This document shows positions 1 to 9,312 of a DNA stretch of 64,000 nucleotides, piece by piece. This DNA comes from CAVWSM01 sp963757805. GTDB taxonomy: Bacteria > Actinomycetota > Actinomycetes > Jiangellales > Jiangellaceae. A program made the translations under genes and the position numbers. The stretch covers positions 310,001-374,000 of the forward strand of contig CAVWSM010000025.1 in NCBI GenBank assembly GCA_963757805.1. Reading direction: 5' to 3'. The notes beneath the pieces are model-generated. The model saw only the letters and a program-made list of their open reading frames with translations. It did not search any database and had not been told where the DNA came from. Position 1 is the stretch's first letter. Each line of letters begins with the position of its first letter.

Positions 1-112
1 GCATGATGTAGACGAGGGGTACGAGCAACAGGATGCCGAGGTAGTGGAACTCGAGGATCGCGTTGCCGGAGTCGTCGCGGAAGCGTCGGGCGAGTTGAGC
101 GAGGCGGGTCAC
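1..112 (-). CDS. TadE-like pilus assembly protein, N-terminal fragment
   Basis: The first 37 codons of a minus-strand gene are visible; the rest lies outside the window. It starts at a GTG whose last two bases overlap the stop of the upstream TadE-like gene (GTGA). The translation has a short basic, polar start, then GNAILEFHYLGILLLVPLVY, the typical TadE/TadG pseudopilin pattern of a Gly-Asn-Ala-(I/V)-(L/V)-E-F motif followed by a hydrophobic segment. TadE-like proteins are minor pseudopilins of Flp pili. The function is inferred from this motif and from the tad operon context. Confidence 0.7.
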   Translation of the reverse strand, partial: MTRLAQLARRFRDDSGNAILEFHYLGILLLVPLVYIM

Positions 113-486
113 GGCGCCTCCTCGACGGCATGGCCTACGACCTCGAGCGAGCCGGCCGGACCGAGCAGCCCCAGCAACGGAAACGTCGACTGCACGCGCA
201 CCTCGACCAGGGTGACGCCGTTGCGCTCGACGTACCCTGCGCTGACCCCGCCGGCGAAGTCAGGTGAGATCGACGCGGCGATCTCCGCTTGCGTACGCCG
301 GATGCCGTGGTCTAAGTCGCGGTCGGCGTTGGCCGCGTAGCGGGCGCCCTCAGCCGCAGAAGCCACGAGCGTGTTGCGTACGTGGATGATGAGCCCGACC
401 TGCAGGACGGCGAGGAAAAGCGTGACGAGCAGGACGGAGACGAGGGTGAACTCGACGACCGCCGAACCGTCATCGTGTCGAGGCAC
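109..486 (-). CDS. TadE-like minor pseudopilin
   Basis: 125 residues. The N-terminus carries DDGSAVVEFTLVSVLLVTLF (residues 5-24), the TadE signature: a charged turn, a V-E-F motif and one transmembrane helix. The rest is a small secreted domain. TadE proteins are minor pseudopilins needed for assembly of Flp/Tad pili at the membrane. The gene lies downstream of the tadA-B-C and pilin-like genes on the same strand and overlaps the next TadE-like gene by 4 bases, so the two are probably translationally coupled. The motif is seen directly; the pilus role is family knowledge. Confidence 0.8.
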   Translation of the reverse strand: MPRHDDGSAVVEFTLVSVLLVTLFLAVLQVGLIIHVRNTLVASAAEGARYAANADRDLDHGIRRTQAEIAASISPDFAGGVSAGYVERNGVTLVEVRVQSTFPLLGLLGPAGSLEVVGHAVEEAP

Positions 487-509
487 GTGTCGGAGCTCGA
501 TAGTGGCGG

Positions 510-710
510 TCAGTCGCCGCGGACGCTGTCCAGCGCGTCGCTGAACAGATCCTGCAAGGCGTCGCTGGCGAACGCCCAGAGCGCCGCCACGATCCCCGCC
601 GTCATCAGCGTGACCATGACCCAGCCGGGAACATCGCCACGGTCATCGCGTGCGATTGCTCGGCGCAGTCGCATGCTCGCTGCGAGGGTCGCGGTTCGAA
701 TGGACTTCAT
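510..710 (-). CDS. Small Flp-pilin-like membrane protein of the tad locus
   Basis: 66 residues: a basic N-terminus of about 22 residues, DDRGDVPGW, one hydrophobic helix (roughly residues 28-48), then a short acidic tail. Size, single helix and position between tadC and the TadE genes fit the small pilin or pilin-like subunit of actinobacterial tad operons. The start ATG has AAAGGAAA about 7 bases upstream. It lacks the classical Flp glycine-E-Y processing motif, so whether it is the major pilin or an accessory protein is not settled by sequence alone. Confidence 0.6.
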   Translation of the reverse strand: MKSIRTATLAASMRLRRAIARDDRGDVPGWVMVTLMTAGIVAALWAFASDALQDLFSDALDSVRGD

Positions 711-734
711 GTGTGTTTCCTTTGACTTTCCGTG

Positions 735-1682
735 CTAGCCCGCAAGCGAGCGGATGGTGAGGAACCCAGGGAAGAGTGCGAAGAGGACGGTCACCGGCAT
801 TACGAGAAACACGACGGGGATCATCATCGTGATCTCTTTGCGGGCGCCCGCCTCGATGAGTGCGCGCTTGCCTTCTTCGCGTACGTCGGCGGCTTGTGCG
901 CGAAGCACATCGGCAAGCGGCGTGCCGCGTTCGAGCGCGACTGTCATGCCGTCGACGAAGCGGGCCAGCGACGGCAGGCTCGTGCGCTCGGCGATGCCGT
1001 CCAGCGCTTGGACGAGTGGCATGCCGGCTCGTGCTTCGGCAAGCGCCCGGCCGAGCTCACGGGCGAGCTCACCTCGCCCGACGAGTGCAACACGCTCCAG
1101 CGCGCCGACAGCGCCTTCACCCGCGGCGACCGACAGCGCAAGCAGCTCAGCAATCGTCGGGAACTCGGCAAGCATGCGAGCCTCGCGGTCTCGCACCTGC
1201 CGCGAGAGGTGCCGGTCTCGCGCCAGCACCCCGACCACACCGGCGAGCAGACAGAGCAGCAGAAGCCCGACGGGCGAGTCAGCGCTGCCGTTGACGAGGG
1301 CCAAGAAGGACAGCCCGAGCGCGACACCGAACGCCACGACGCCCCACACCACTTGCTCGATGCGGAACTCCTGCAGCGTCCGTCCATCGCCGGCCAGCTC
1401 AAGTCGCCGACGAACCGTGGTGCTGCCGCCAAGCACCCGCCCGAGCACGTCGGCCGCGCGGGACAGATGCGGCCGAAGGATGCGCTCGAGCGTGGGGAAC
1501 GGCGTGACTGTGCGATCGAACAGCACGATGCGGCGCTCGTGGTCGCGCCGGTCGGCAAGGTATGGCGCGAGTCGGGAGTCGAGCGTTGGCTTGCGGAGTG
1601 CGGGCAGCCGGGCGGTTGCCAGCAGCAGCCCTAGACCGGCGACAAGCCCGACGAGCCCGCCCGTGATGGCGCTTGCGGTCAT
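735..1682 (-). CDS. tadC: TadC, type II/IV secretion system F-domain membrane protein
   Basis: 315 residues. Predicted helices lie at the N-terminus (about 5-25), at about 110-150 (two helices) and at the C-terminus (about 285-312). A cytoplasmic T2SSF-type domain spans about 165-285 and contains the usual ALAEARAGMPLVQAL-like segment. TadC and TadB form the inner-membrane platform on which the TadA ATPase drives Flp pilus assembly. The start ATG overlaps the restored tadB stop (ATGA at 1682-1679), which supports both this start and coupling within the operon. Confidence 0.85.
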   Translation of the reverse strand: MTASAITGGLVGLVAGLGLLLATARLPALRKPTLDSRLAPYLADRRDHERRIVLFDRTVTPFPTLERILRPHLSRAADVLGRVLGGSTTVRRRLELAGDGRTLQEFRIEQVVWGVVAFGVALGLSFLALVNGSADSPVGLLLLCLLAGVVGVLARDRHLSRQVRDREARMLAEFPTIAELLALSVAAGEGAVGALERVALVGRGELARELGRALAEARAGMPLVQALDGIAERTSLPSLARFVDGMTVALERGTPLADVLRAQAADVREEGKRALIEAGARKEITMMIPVVFLVMPVTVLFALFPGFLTIRSLAG

Positions 1683-2543
1683 CGCAGCACTCGCGCTTCT
1701 TCAGGCAGGCGACCCAGCCGCAGCATGAGTCGATAGGCGATCACGCAGATGCCCTGCGCCGACGAGGAGCACTGCGACGCCGGCGGGGCTGTCGTACTCG
1801 CGGATCGCGTCACTCTGGAACGACAGCAGCGCGAGCACGACCCACGGCGCCGCGACCGCAAGCCGTGCGCCGTTGACCACTGTGGCCTGGCGCGACTCCA
1901 GCTCGGCACGGGTGCGGGCGTCCTCACGCAGGAAGGCGGAGAGGGTGCGCAGCAGCCGACCGAGGTCGCTGCCACCAACTTCCCGAGCCATGCGCAGCGA
2001 CTCGACGATGCGGTCGCCAGTGGGATCGGCGAGCCGCTCCTTGAGCCGGTCTAGGCAGTCCGCGAACCGGCCGGTCGCGCGATACTCCTCGCCAAACCGT
2101 ATGAAGGGCCGTCGCAACCCCTCCGGCCCACGGTGACCAAGCTGGGTCAGAGCCTCAGGCAACGAGAGCCCTGCTCGTACGGCTGACGCAAGGTTGTCGA
2201 CCGCGTCCGGCCACAGCTCGCGCAGCTCCTGTCGGCGCTGCCGCGCGCGGTAGCGGACCAGCATGATCGGTGCGAACGCAGCTCCGGCTCCGAAGACCAG
2301 CGCGACAGCAACGGTGCGCGAGAACGCAAAGAAGACCACCGTCGCGACGAACCCCGCGCCGAGGCAGGAGCCCAGCAGCTGTCCTGGCCGAACCGACTCG
2401 AGCCCGGCCTCGGCGATGAGGTCGGCCAACCGGTCGAGGACCGTACGGCCTCGGCGATCGCGCGACGCACCGGTCGGGGCAACGCGCCACTGGTAGATCA
2501 GCAGCAAGCCGAGGCCGAGAGCCAGTCCGAGGAGGACACCCAT
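1679..2543 (-). CDS. tadB: TadB, pilus platform protein with a frameshift near the C-terminus
   Basis: The frame from the ATG at 2543 reads as a TadB protein: two N-terminal helices, a cytoplasmic T2SSF domain (about 120-245) with ELWPDAVDNLASAVRAGLSL, then a C-terminal helix. After VAVLLVGAG the frame turns into unrelated sequence and stops at 1701. The expected tail, ICVIAYRLMLRLGRLPEE, continues in the next frame and stops at 1679, overlapping the tadC start. One extra base near 1750-1757 explains this; the corrected protein is 287 residues. The start shares one base with the tadA stop (TGATG). A sequencing error or a true lesion are both possible. Confidence 0.8.
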
Positions 2544-3787
2544 CAGGCGGCTCCCTCGCGCAAGGTGGTGTCGCCCAGCAGAGTCGCTAGGTCGAAGCCG
2601 GCCCTTCTGTAGCGCTCGCCATGCGGCGGGTAGCCGTCGGCCCGGACCAGCCGGTCGTCACGTCGTACGAAGATCGGCTCCAGCTCGACGACCGAGTCCT
2701 CGACCCGTCCCGGGACCGCGACGATCTCTCCGACGCGGCGCGAGCCGTCATGGTCGGTGGAGATGTGCACGACCAGGTCGATCGACCCGGCGACTGTCGG
2801 GACGACGAAGCGCGACCCGATGTTCTCGCCGGCGAGGAGCGGCAGCGTGCACATCTTGGTGATGGCCTCGCGCGCCGAGTTGGCGTGGATGGTGCCCATG
2901 CCGGGCAAGCCAGAGTTGAGGGCAATGAGCAGGTCGAGGGCCTCCTGCTGACGCACCTCACCGACGATGATCCGCGAGGGACGCATGCGCAGCGCTTCCT
3001 TGACGAGGTGGCGCAGCGTGATCTCGCCGGTGCCTTCGAGGCTCGCCTGTCGGGTTTGCAACGCGACCACGTCGGGGAGTGGGATCTTGAGCTCGAAGAC
3101 CTCTTCAGCGGTGATGATCCGCTCCCGAGCCGGGACTGCGGCGGCGAGGCAGTTGAGCAAGGTCGTCTTGCCCGCTTGCGTGCCGCCGGCGACGAGGATG
3201 TTGAGCCCCGCGGCGACCGAGGCCTCGAGGAAGCGCGCCGAAGGTGCCGTCAGAGTGCCAAGGTCGACGAGGTCGTCGAGATGGGTGGCGCGCACGACGA
3301 ACTTGCGGACATTGACCGCCCAGTGCGTACGCGTCACATCGGGAATCGCCACGTGGAGCCGGCTGCCATCAGGGAGCATCGCGTCCACAAAAGGCACCGA
3401 GAAATCCACGCGGCGCCCAGAGGTCTTGAGCATCTTCTCGACGAGGTCTCGGACCTCGTCGGCCCGAAGAATGGTCGTTGTGAGCTCGCTGCGGCCGTGG
3501 CGGGCGATGAAGACCCGGCTGGGCTCATTGATCCAGATCTCCTCGACCGTGGGGTCGTCGAGGTAGCGCTGCAGCGGACCGAACCCGGCGACCGCGTCGA
3601 ACACCGACTGGCTGAGCTCGGTGACATCGCCCAACGGCGGCAGCGGAGTCGTGAGGCTGCGCTCGTCGTATGCGCTCACGACCTGGTCGATGATCCGGCG
3701 CACAGTGCCGGGCTGGGCGATCGGGTCGAGTCCCTGGCGGCGGACAGCGTCGCGAACCTCGGCGTCGACGATGTCGAGCGCGGACAC
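2543..3787 (-). CDS. tadA: TadA/CpaF secretion ATPase
   Basis: 414 residues from the GTG at 3787, chosen because GGGAGG lies just upstream and the protein then begins at the conserved N-terminal helix; an earlier in-frame start at 3880 is less likely. Seen in order: an N-terminal domain with EIWINEPSRVFIARHGR, a Walker A (GGTQAGKTTLLNCL), a Walker B region (PSRIIVGEVRQQEALDLL) and the His-box (GLPGMGTIHANSA). These are hallmarks of the hexameric CpaF/TadA ATPases that power Flp pilus assembly at the inner membrane. It is first in the operon tadA-tadB-tadC-pilin-TadE. Confidence 0.93.
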   Translation of the reverse strand: MSALDIVDAEVRDAVRRQGLDPIAQPGTVRRIIDQVVSAYDERSLTTPLPPLGDVTELSQSVFDAVAGFGPLQRYLDDPTVEEIWINEPSRVFIARHGRSELTTTILRADEVRDLVEKMLKTSGRRVDFSVPFVDAMLPDGSRLHVAIPDVTRTHWAVNVRKFVVRATHLDDLVDLGTLTAPSARFLEASVAAGLNILVAGGTQAGKTTLLNCLAAAVPARERIITAEEVFELKIPLPDVVALQTRQASLEGTGEITLRHLVKEALRMRPSRIIVGEVRQQEALDLLIALNSGLPGMGTIHANSAREAITKMCTLPLLAGENIGSRFVVPTVAGSIDLVVHISTDHDGSRRVGEIVAVPGRVEDSVVELEPIFVRRDDRLVRADGYPPHGERYRRAGFDLATLLGDTTLREGAA

Positions 3788-3933
3788 AGTGCCTCCCAGA
3801 TCCCCGATTTGCCCGCCACGGTGCGGCGGTGCCGGAGGGATTGTGCCATTTCGCGAGGGATGTGTAGGTCCGCCGTCCACAGTCTGTGGACAACTTCACA
3901 CACCGAATCTGCCGATGCGGCAGCCTCGTCAGC

Positions 3934-6900
3934 GTGCAACTTCCCCTGACTTTGGTGGCGCATGGCGGCGCCCGAGACGTGCTCCTGGACGTGCCTGAGG
4001 GCACCCGTCTGGCCGATGTCGATCTCGGGCCGGATGGGGTCACGCCGTGCGTGGATGGCGTGGCGCTGCGTCCCGACGCCGTCCTCGGGCAGCCGCCCCT
4101 GCTGCGCGGTGCCGCGCTCACGCGCGGCCGCCTGGCAGAGGTCGATTTCGGGCCATCCGGTGCGCTGCTCGTACGGGTGGAGTCCGGCCCCGACGCCGGC
4201 GGCCTGCACCAGTTGCGGCCCGGACGACACACCATCGGCCGCGCGTTCGGTGCGCCGATCCGCATCGACGACCCCGACGTCTCTCGGGCACATGCCGAGC
4301 TCACTCTCGACTGGTCTGGTGCAACCGTTCGCGATCTCGGTTCGACCAACGGCACATCGGTCGACGGCGTTGAGGTCGGAAGCGATGCGATGCAATTCAC
4401 ACTCGGTTCGCGGCTCCGCGTCGGGTCCAGCACCCTGACGATCACCGCTCCGCAGCATGCGTCCGCGTCGTTACAGGCCGATGGCGAGGGTGGTCTGCGC
4501 GTCAATCGACCGCCTCGACTAGAGCCCCCGCTCACGCTGCCCGACGTGTCTCTCCCCGCGGAGCCGGCCGAGCCGGAGCCCCTGCGGTTCCCAGTGCTCG
4601 CCACGCTTCTCCCCCTCGGCGCGGCGGGGGTGTTCGCGCTCATAGCGGGTCCGATGTTCCTGGCGTTCGCGCTGCTGTCGCCGGTGATGATGGCCGCCCA
4701 ATGGCTCACCGACCGGGCTCGCCGGCAGCGGTCAGCGAAGGCAGCGCAGGAGCGGTACGAGGCGGCGCTGGCCGAGGCGACTTCGACCATTGATGACGCC
4801 GTACGACGGGAGGCTGCGTGGCGAGCCGCGACGCACCCAGACCCGGCGGAGCTGCTGCTCACCGCCCGTGCCCCGACTCCGCGGCTCTGGCTGCGCCGCC
4901 CCGGCGACGCCGACTTTCTCGACGTGCGGGTCGGGACGGGCCAGCTGCGCGCCGGAGTCACTGTGCGCACCGCGGCAGGCGTGCAGCCACACGTCGAGCC
5001 GCCCGTCCTCGCCGATGCTCCGATCGCGATTCCACTGGCTGCTGCCGGCGTGCTCGGCGTGGCCGGTCCGCGGGACATGGTCGTTGGCGTCGTCCGTTCG
5101 GTGCTCGGTCAGCTGGCCGGCCTGCACAGCCCGCGTGATCTCTCGGTCGTCGTGCTGGCGCCCGGTGATGGTTCGGCCGATTGGGCGTGGCTGCGATGGC
5201 TGCCGCACGTCGCGCCGTGTGACGGACAAGACTGCCGCGCGCTGCTCGGCTTCGACGAGGCGCAGGTGGCCGCTCGCGTCGACGAGCTCGGCGCACTTCT
5301 CGATGCACGCCTCGCCGCTGACGGGCCAGCGGCTGCGACGTGGTCCGGGCCGCGCACCGTTGTTGTGCTCGACGGCGCGGAGGAGCTTCGGTCCACTCCC
5401 GCCGTCGCTCGACTGCTTGCCGAGGGGCCGCGCGTCGGCATCCACGCCGTCTGTCTCTCTGACACGGCGGAGTCACTGCCACACGAATGCGGGGCTCGTG
5501 CGTTGGTCCACGGTGAGGTTGGGACGCAGCTGAGCGTTGAGATCGCGGACGCCGAGCCGATCCACGGCACCGTTGACGCGGTGTCCCGTTCCTGGGCAGA
5601 GCGGGTCGCCCGAGCGCTTGCTGCGCTCAGCGACGCAACGCCGGACCAGGGCGGTGCGACGTTGCCGAGTTCCGTACGGCTGCTCGACCTTGTCGGCTGC
5701 GACCTCGATCCTGCGTCGGTGGCTGCTCAATGGGCCAGCGACGCGGGCGCGCCGCGGGCAGTCCTGGGGCTAGGCCCCAGTGGGCCGGTCGAGATCGACC
5801 TGCGCCGCGACGGCCCACACGCGCTGGTTGCCGGGACAACCGGCTCGGGCAAGTCGGAGCTGCTGCAGACCCTGGTTGCGTCACTCGCTCTGAGCAGCCG
5901 CCCCGACGAGATGTCCTTCGTCCTCGTCGACTACAAGGGCGGCGCGGCTTTCGGCGAGTGCGCTCGCCTACCGCACACAGTTGGTTTGGTCACCGATCTC
6001 GACGATCACCTGACGCGGCGCGCACTCGCCTCACTCACTGCCGAGCTTGAGCGGCGAGAACGCGCGCTCGCGGCGGCCGGCTGCACGAGCCTCGACGACG
6101 CGGCCCGCGCCGGCCGCGCGAGGGATCTGCCACGACTCGTCATTGTGGTTGACGAGTTTGCGTCGCTGGCTGAGGAGCTTCCCGACTTCGTGCGTGGGCT
6201 AGTCGGTGTGGCGATGCGTGGGCGATCGCTTGGTGTGCACCTGGTACTCGCCACACAGCGCCCCGCCGGCGCTGTCTCCGCCGACATCCGCGCCAACATT
6301 GGCCTCCGCATCGCCCTGCGCATGGCCGACGCAGCCGACTCGGTCGACGTGCTCGACGTCCGCGATGCCGCGGCGCTCCCGCGCCGAGCGCCGGGCCGTG
6401 CCTTGGCTCGGCGAGCGGGTGAGGCGCTAGAGCCATTTCAGGCCGCACGCGTCACCGGGTCTGCCGCTCCGGCAACGGGACCCCGCGTGCTCGACTGGCA
6501 CTGGCAACGTCTCGGAGACCCACTCCCCCCAAGAGGCGAGGCGGCGCCAGATGCGCAGAGCGACCTGGCCGGCATCGTCGAGGTGACGACCGCCGCTGCG
6601 GCAAGGCTGGACGTCGAGCCGGCGCGCAGCCCGTGGCTGCCGCCGTTGCCCGCGCAGATCTCGCACGACGAGTTGCTGGCGGCTGCTTGCGCCGATCGCC
6701 CAACCTTCCTGCCGTACGGCGTCGCGGATCGTCCCCGCGAGCAGATCCGTGAGGTCGTCGGACTTGATCTCGACCGCGGAGGACACCTGCTGGTCGTGGG
6801 CACGCCGCGATCCGGTCGCACCGCCACCCTGCGTGCCGTGGCCGCGTCCATCAGCGCCGGCGCAACCACCTCTGATGTGCACCTGCACGTCATCGACGGC

Positions 6901-8148
6901 GGTGGATCTCTGCAGTCACTCGACGCAATGCCGCATTGTGGCGCTGTGGTCGGAGCCGATGAGGTGGACCGCATCGACCGGTTGCTGACACGGTTGCGTG
7001 ACGAGGTCCGGCGTCGCTCGGCACTGCTTGCACGGCAGGGCTTTCCCGATGTCGCCGCGCAGCGTGCTGGCGCGACACCTGGTGAGCAGCTGCCCTATCT
7101 GGTGCTCATGATCGACCGATGGGAGTCGATGACCGCCGCGCTCGACGACATCGATGGCGGGCGCCTCTCGGATGCCGTGCTCGAGCTGGTCCGTTCCGGC
7201 GCGGCGGTCGGGCTGCGAGTTGTCGTGGCCGGAGACCGGTCGATGCTCACGGGTCGCCTCGCGACGCTGGTCCCCGACAAGCTCGTGCTGCGACTCGCCG
7301 ATCGCGGCGACTTCGCACTGGCCGGCCTGACCGCGCGCGAGCTGCCCGACGAGATGCCGCCCGGGCGAGCGGTACAGGTCGGCACTGCAGCCGAGGTGCA
7401 GGTGGGCTGGGCCCCTACCGTGCCGATGCTGGAGGCGGCATCGCCGGGCGCGCCCCTCCCGTTCCGAGTCGACCCACTCCCTGAGCGGCTCGGCTACGAC
7501 CCCGCACTGCTGGCGCCGAAAGCTGCAGCACGCTTGTGGGTGCCGATCGGCGTCGGCGGAGACGAGCTTGAGCCGATCGGCGTCGACCTGAGCGTCGACG
7601 GCCCAGCCATGGTGGTGTGCGGGCCGCCGCGGACTGGACGGTCCACCACGCTCGTGACTATCGCGCGGTCGTTGCTCGACCGCGGAGAGCGCGTCGTGCT
7701 CGTGGCACCGCGTCCATCTCCGCTGCGTCAGCTCGGCGGCCGACCCGGCGTGCTCGGCACGATCACTACCGTGACCGCCGAGGACGACCTGCATGCCTTG
7801 CTGGCCGACACTCCCGACCCGCTCACCGTGTTGGTCGACGATGTGGAGCTGCTGACCGATACACCGGTCGGCCAGGCGCTCGAGTGGTATGCCAAGCAGA
7901 TCCGCGAAGCCACGCGAGGACTCATTGTGGCCGGCGCAACAAGCGAGTTGCTCAGCGCGTTCCGCGGAGTCGCGGTCGAGGCTCGCAAGCACCGCCTCGG
8001 TGTGCTGTTGTGCCCAGAGTCGACCGTCGACGGTGACGTGCTCAATGCCCGCCTGCCGCGCAGTGTTGTCGGTACGCGCATCCCCGGCCGCGGAGTGCTC
8101 GTCCGGCATGGCGCGCTCACCTCCGTCCAGGTCCCGATCGCGGCCTGA
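3934..8148 (+). CDS. FHA domain plus triple FtsK/SpoIIIE ATPase, EssC/EccC-like
   Basis: About 1404 residues from a GTG at 3934; an upstream GTG at 3886 is also in frame, and no strong ribosome site decides between them. An N-terminal beta-rich region is followed by an FHA domain (about 85-175; HTIGR, VSRAHAEL, DLGSTNGTSVDG), two transmembrane segments (about 218-256), then three FtsK-type ATPase modules. Module 1 has a canonical Walker A (GTTGSGKSELL, about 634) and Walker B (LVIVVDEF, about 734). Modules 2 and 3 have degenerate P-loops (GTPRSGRT about 955, GPPRTGRS about 1229). This is the layout of EssC/EccC, the motor of type VII secretion, and a WXG100 gene lies 1 kb away. It is divergent from tadA. 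Confidence 0.85.
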   Translation: MQLPLTLVAHGGARDVLLDVPEGTRLADVDLGPDGVTPCVDGVALRPDAVLGQPPLLRGAALTRGRLAEVDFGPSGALLVRVESGPDAGGLHQLRPGRHTIGRAFGAPIRIDDPDVSRAHAELTLDWSGATVRDLGSTNGTSVDGVEVGSDAMQFTLGSRLRVGSSTLTITAPQHASASLQADGEGGLRVNRPPRLEPPLTLPDVSLPAEPAEPEPLRFPVLATLLPLGAAGVFALIAGPMFLAFALLSPVMMAAQWLTDRARRQRSAKAAQERYEAALAEATSTIDDAVRREAAWRAATHPDPAELLLTARAPTPRLWLRRPGDADFLDVRVGTGQLRAGVTVRTAAGVQPHVEPPVLADAPIAIPLAAAGVLGVAGPRDMVVGVVRSVLGQLAGLHSPRDLSVVVLAPGDGSADWAWLRWLPHVAPCDGQDCRALLGFDEAQVAARVDELGALLDARLAADGPAAATWSGPRTVVVLDGAEELRSTPAVARLLAEGPRVGIHAVCLSDTAESLPHECGARALVHGEVGTQLSVEIADAEPIHGTVDAVSRSWAERVARALAALSDATPDQGGATLPSSVRLLDLVGCDLDPASVAAQWASDAGAPRAVLGLGPSGPVEIDLRRDGPHALVAGTTGSGKSELLQTLVASLALSSRPDEMSFVLVDYKGGAAFGECARLPHTVGLVTDLDDHLTRRALASLTAELERRERALAAAGCTSLDDAARAGRARDLPRLVIVVDEFASLAEELPDFVRGLVGVAMRGRSLGVHLVLATQRPAGAVSADIRANIGLRIALRMADAADSVDVLDVRDAAALPRRAPGRALARRAGEALEPFQAARVTGSAAPATGPRVLDWHWQRLGDPLPPRGEAAPDAQSDLAGIVEVTTAAAARLDVEPARSPWLPPLPAQISHDELLAAACADRPTFLPYGVADRPREQIREVVGLDLDRGGHLLVVGTPRSGRTATLRAVAASISAGATTSDVHLHVIDGGGSLQSLDAMPHCGAVVGADEVDRIDRLLTRLRDEVRRRSALLARQGFPDVAAQRAGATPGEQLPYLVLMIDRWESMTAALDDIDGGRLSDAVLELVRSGAAVGLRVVVAGDRSMLTGRLATLVPDKLVLRLADRGDFALAGLTARELPDEMPPGRAVQVGTAAEVQVGWAPTVPMLEAASPGAPLPFRVDPLPERLGYDPALLAPKAAARLWVPIGVGGDELEPIGVDLSVDGPAMVVCGPPRTGRSTTLVTIARSLLDRGERVVLVAPRPSPLRQLGGRPGVLGTITTVTAEDDLHALLADTPDPLTVLVDDVELLTDTPVGQALEWYAKQIREATRGLIVAGATSELLSAFRGVAVEARKHRLGVLLCPESTVDGDVLNARLPRSVVGTRIPGRGVLVRHGALTSVQVPIAA

Positions 8149-8181
8149 CGTCGCACGGCAGCCGGGCTCGGCACGACCCGA

Positions 8182-8805
8182 TCAGCGACGGCGGCGCACC
8201 TGCAGGATCGGCGGAGTCGACCGCAGGGGCTGGCCGGAAGGCAGACCTCGGCAGCGAGCGGCCGTGCCGCACCTCGAATTCGCGCAGCCATCGTCCCGCG
8301 CCCGGTGCCCGACCTCGGCGAACTTCCGGATCACGGCCCGTTGGAGAACGAGGTCGGCCGCGAGCAGCCGCGACCCGGGGGCAAGCAAGCGGCGCAGCAG
8401 GGGACTGGAGATCGAGTACGGTGGGTTGGCCACGACGCGGAGCGGTCGTCGCGGCAGGCGCAGTGACGCGGCGTCAGCCTGGACAACGGTGACCGGTTCG
8501 GAGGCGAACCGCTGCCGCAGCACCCGAGCCCGCTCGGCATGCAGCTCAACAGCAATCACCTGAGCGCCCGCGGCAACATGATGCCGCGTTAGCCCACCGC
8601 GAGCCGCGCCGACATCGACAACGAGGTCACCCGGTCGCACTCCCGCTTCCCCGACGATGCGCGCCGCCCACGCGTCAGCGAGCGGGTGCCATTCCCATTC
8701 GCCGCGCGAAGACGCTGTTGCGCGTTGGTCGAGGCGCGCGGACCCGGCTCGGCGCTGAACGCCCCGGGCGGACCCGCCTGGCCGCCGCTGCCCATTGGCG
8801 CGCAC
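8182..8805 (-). CDS. Erm-like rRNA adenine methyltransferase with a frame-disturbed C-terminus
   Basis: From a GTG at 8805 the frame has an Arg-rich leader, EWHPLADAW, a SAM-binding motif (DLVVDVGAARGGLT) and the N6-adenine methyltransferase motif NPPYSISSPLLRRLL, as in actinobacterial Erm/KsgA-family enzymes that methylate 23S rRNA. The C-terminal 30 or so codons look wrong in this frame. The neighbouring frame reads GRWLREFEVRHGRSLPRSAF and then RPAPAVDSA, the expected family sequence, and the original frame resumes with ILQVRRRR. A base missing near 8293 and one extra near 8210 would explain it. Macrolide resistance is not shown by this sequence. Confidence 0.7.
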   Translation of the reverse strand: MRANGQRRPGGSARGVQRRAGSARLDQRATASSRGEWEWHPLADAWAARIVGEAGVRPGDLVVDVGAARGGLTRHHVAAGAQVIAVELHAERARVLRQRFASEPVTVVQADAASLRLPRRPLRVVANPPYSISSPLLRRLLAPGSRLLAADLVLQRAVIRKFAEVGHRARDDGCANSRCGTAARCRGLPSGQPLRSTPPILQVRRRR

Positions 8806-8895
8806 GGCGGACCACCAGGAAAGCGAAGCTCATGGCTGCGAGGTTAGGCAGCCTCGGCGGGAGAGGTCGAACGGTTTCCGCGTCGATGTGAAGGA

Positions 8896-8937
8896 TCCGA
8901 CATCCGCGGGCTCATGCATGGCGAGGCAGATGTCGGA
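8896..8937. terminator. Inverted repeat downstream of the WXG100 gene
   Basis: TCCGACATC at 8896-8904 pairs perfectly with GATGTCGGA at 8929-8937 across a 24-base loop. It lies 82 bases past the WXG100 stop on the minus strand and upstream of the Erm-like gene. It may be a terminator or attenuator, or an operator; there is no U-run. The neighbouring stretch to 9018 is a low-complexity run of degenerate CAGCCGCGCA units. Confidence 0.35.
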
Positions 8938-9018
8938 TGATCCACTCGGGCAGCCGCACAGCCGCGCAGCCGCGCACCCGGGCAGACGGTCAGGCGCGTC
9001 GGGCAGCCGCGCACCCGC

Positions 9019-9312
9019 TCAGCCGCGGAACGTCGCCGCGATCTGCTGCTCGGCCTGCGCGTAGGACGAGCCGGCCTGTGTCAGCAGCTGGCTGATGCCC
9101 GCGAGCGCCTCGTTGAGGCCGCGCGCGCTCTGCTGCCACTTCTCCCAGAGCCCGTTGAACTGCACCGACGCTTGACCCGCCCACTCGCCGCCGACGAGCG
9201 GGGCGATCTGGCCGCGCAGCGCGCCGAGGGTGCCGTCGATGTCGCCCGAGCCGCGCGCAACGCTGGCCGACAGCGTCTGCAGCTGCTCTGGGGTAACCCT
9301 GATCCCGCTCAT
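9019..9312 (-). CDS. WXG100 (ESAT-6-like) protein
   Basis: 97 residues, all-helical, with the signature turn GEWAGQAS around residues 42-49 separating two helices, and the usual family length. WXG100 proteins are small dimeric substrates of type VII secretion. The start ATG has AGGAAGGA about 8 bases upstream. The FHA-FtsK ATPase gene at 3934-8148 is the likely secretion motor, separated by the Erm-like gene. No EccB, EccD, EccE or mycosin gene is in the window, so this would be a minimal or dispersed system. Confidence 0.85.
   Translation of the reverse strand: MSGIRVTPEQLQTLSASVARGSGDIDGTLGALRGQIAPLVGGEWAGQASVQFNGLWEKWQQSARGLNEALAGISQLLTQAGSSYAQAEQQIAATFRG

Noticed and set aside
8940..9018. 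CRISPR-like run of CAGCCGCGCA units
   Set aside because: Degenerate, no spacers of regular length and no cas genes; low-complexity sequence.
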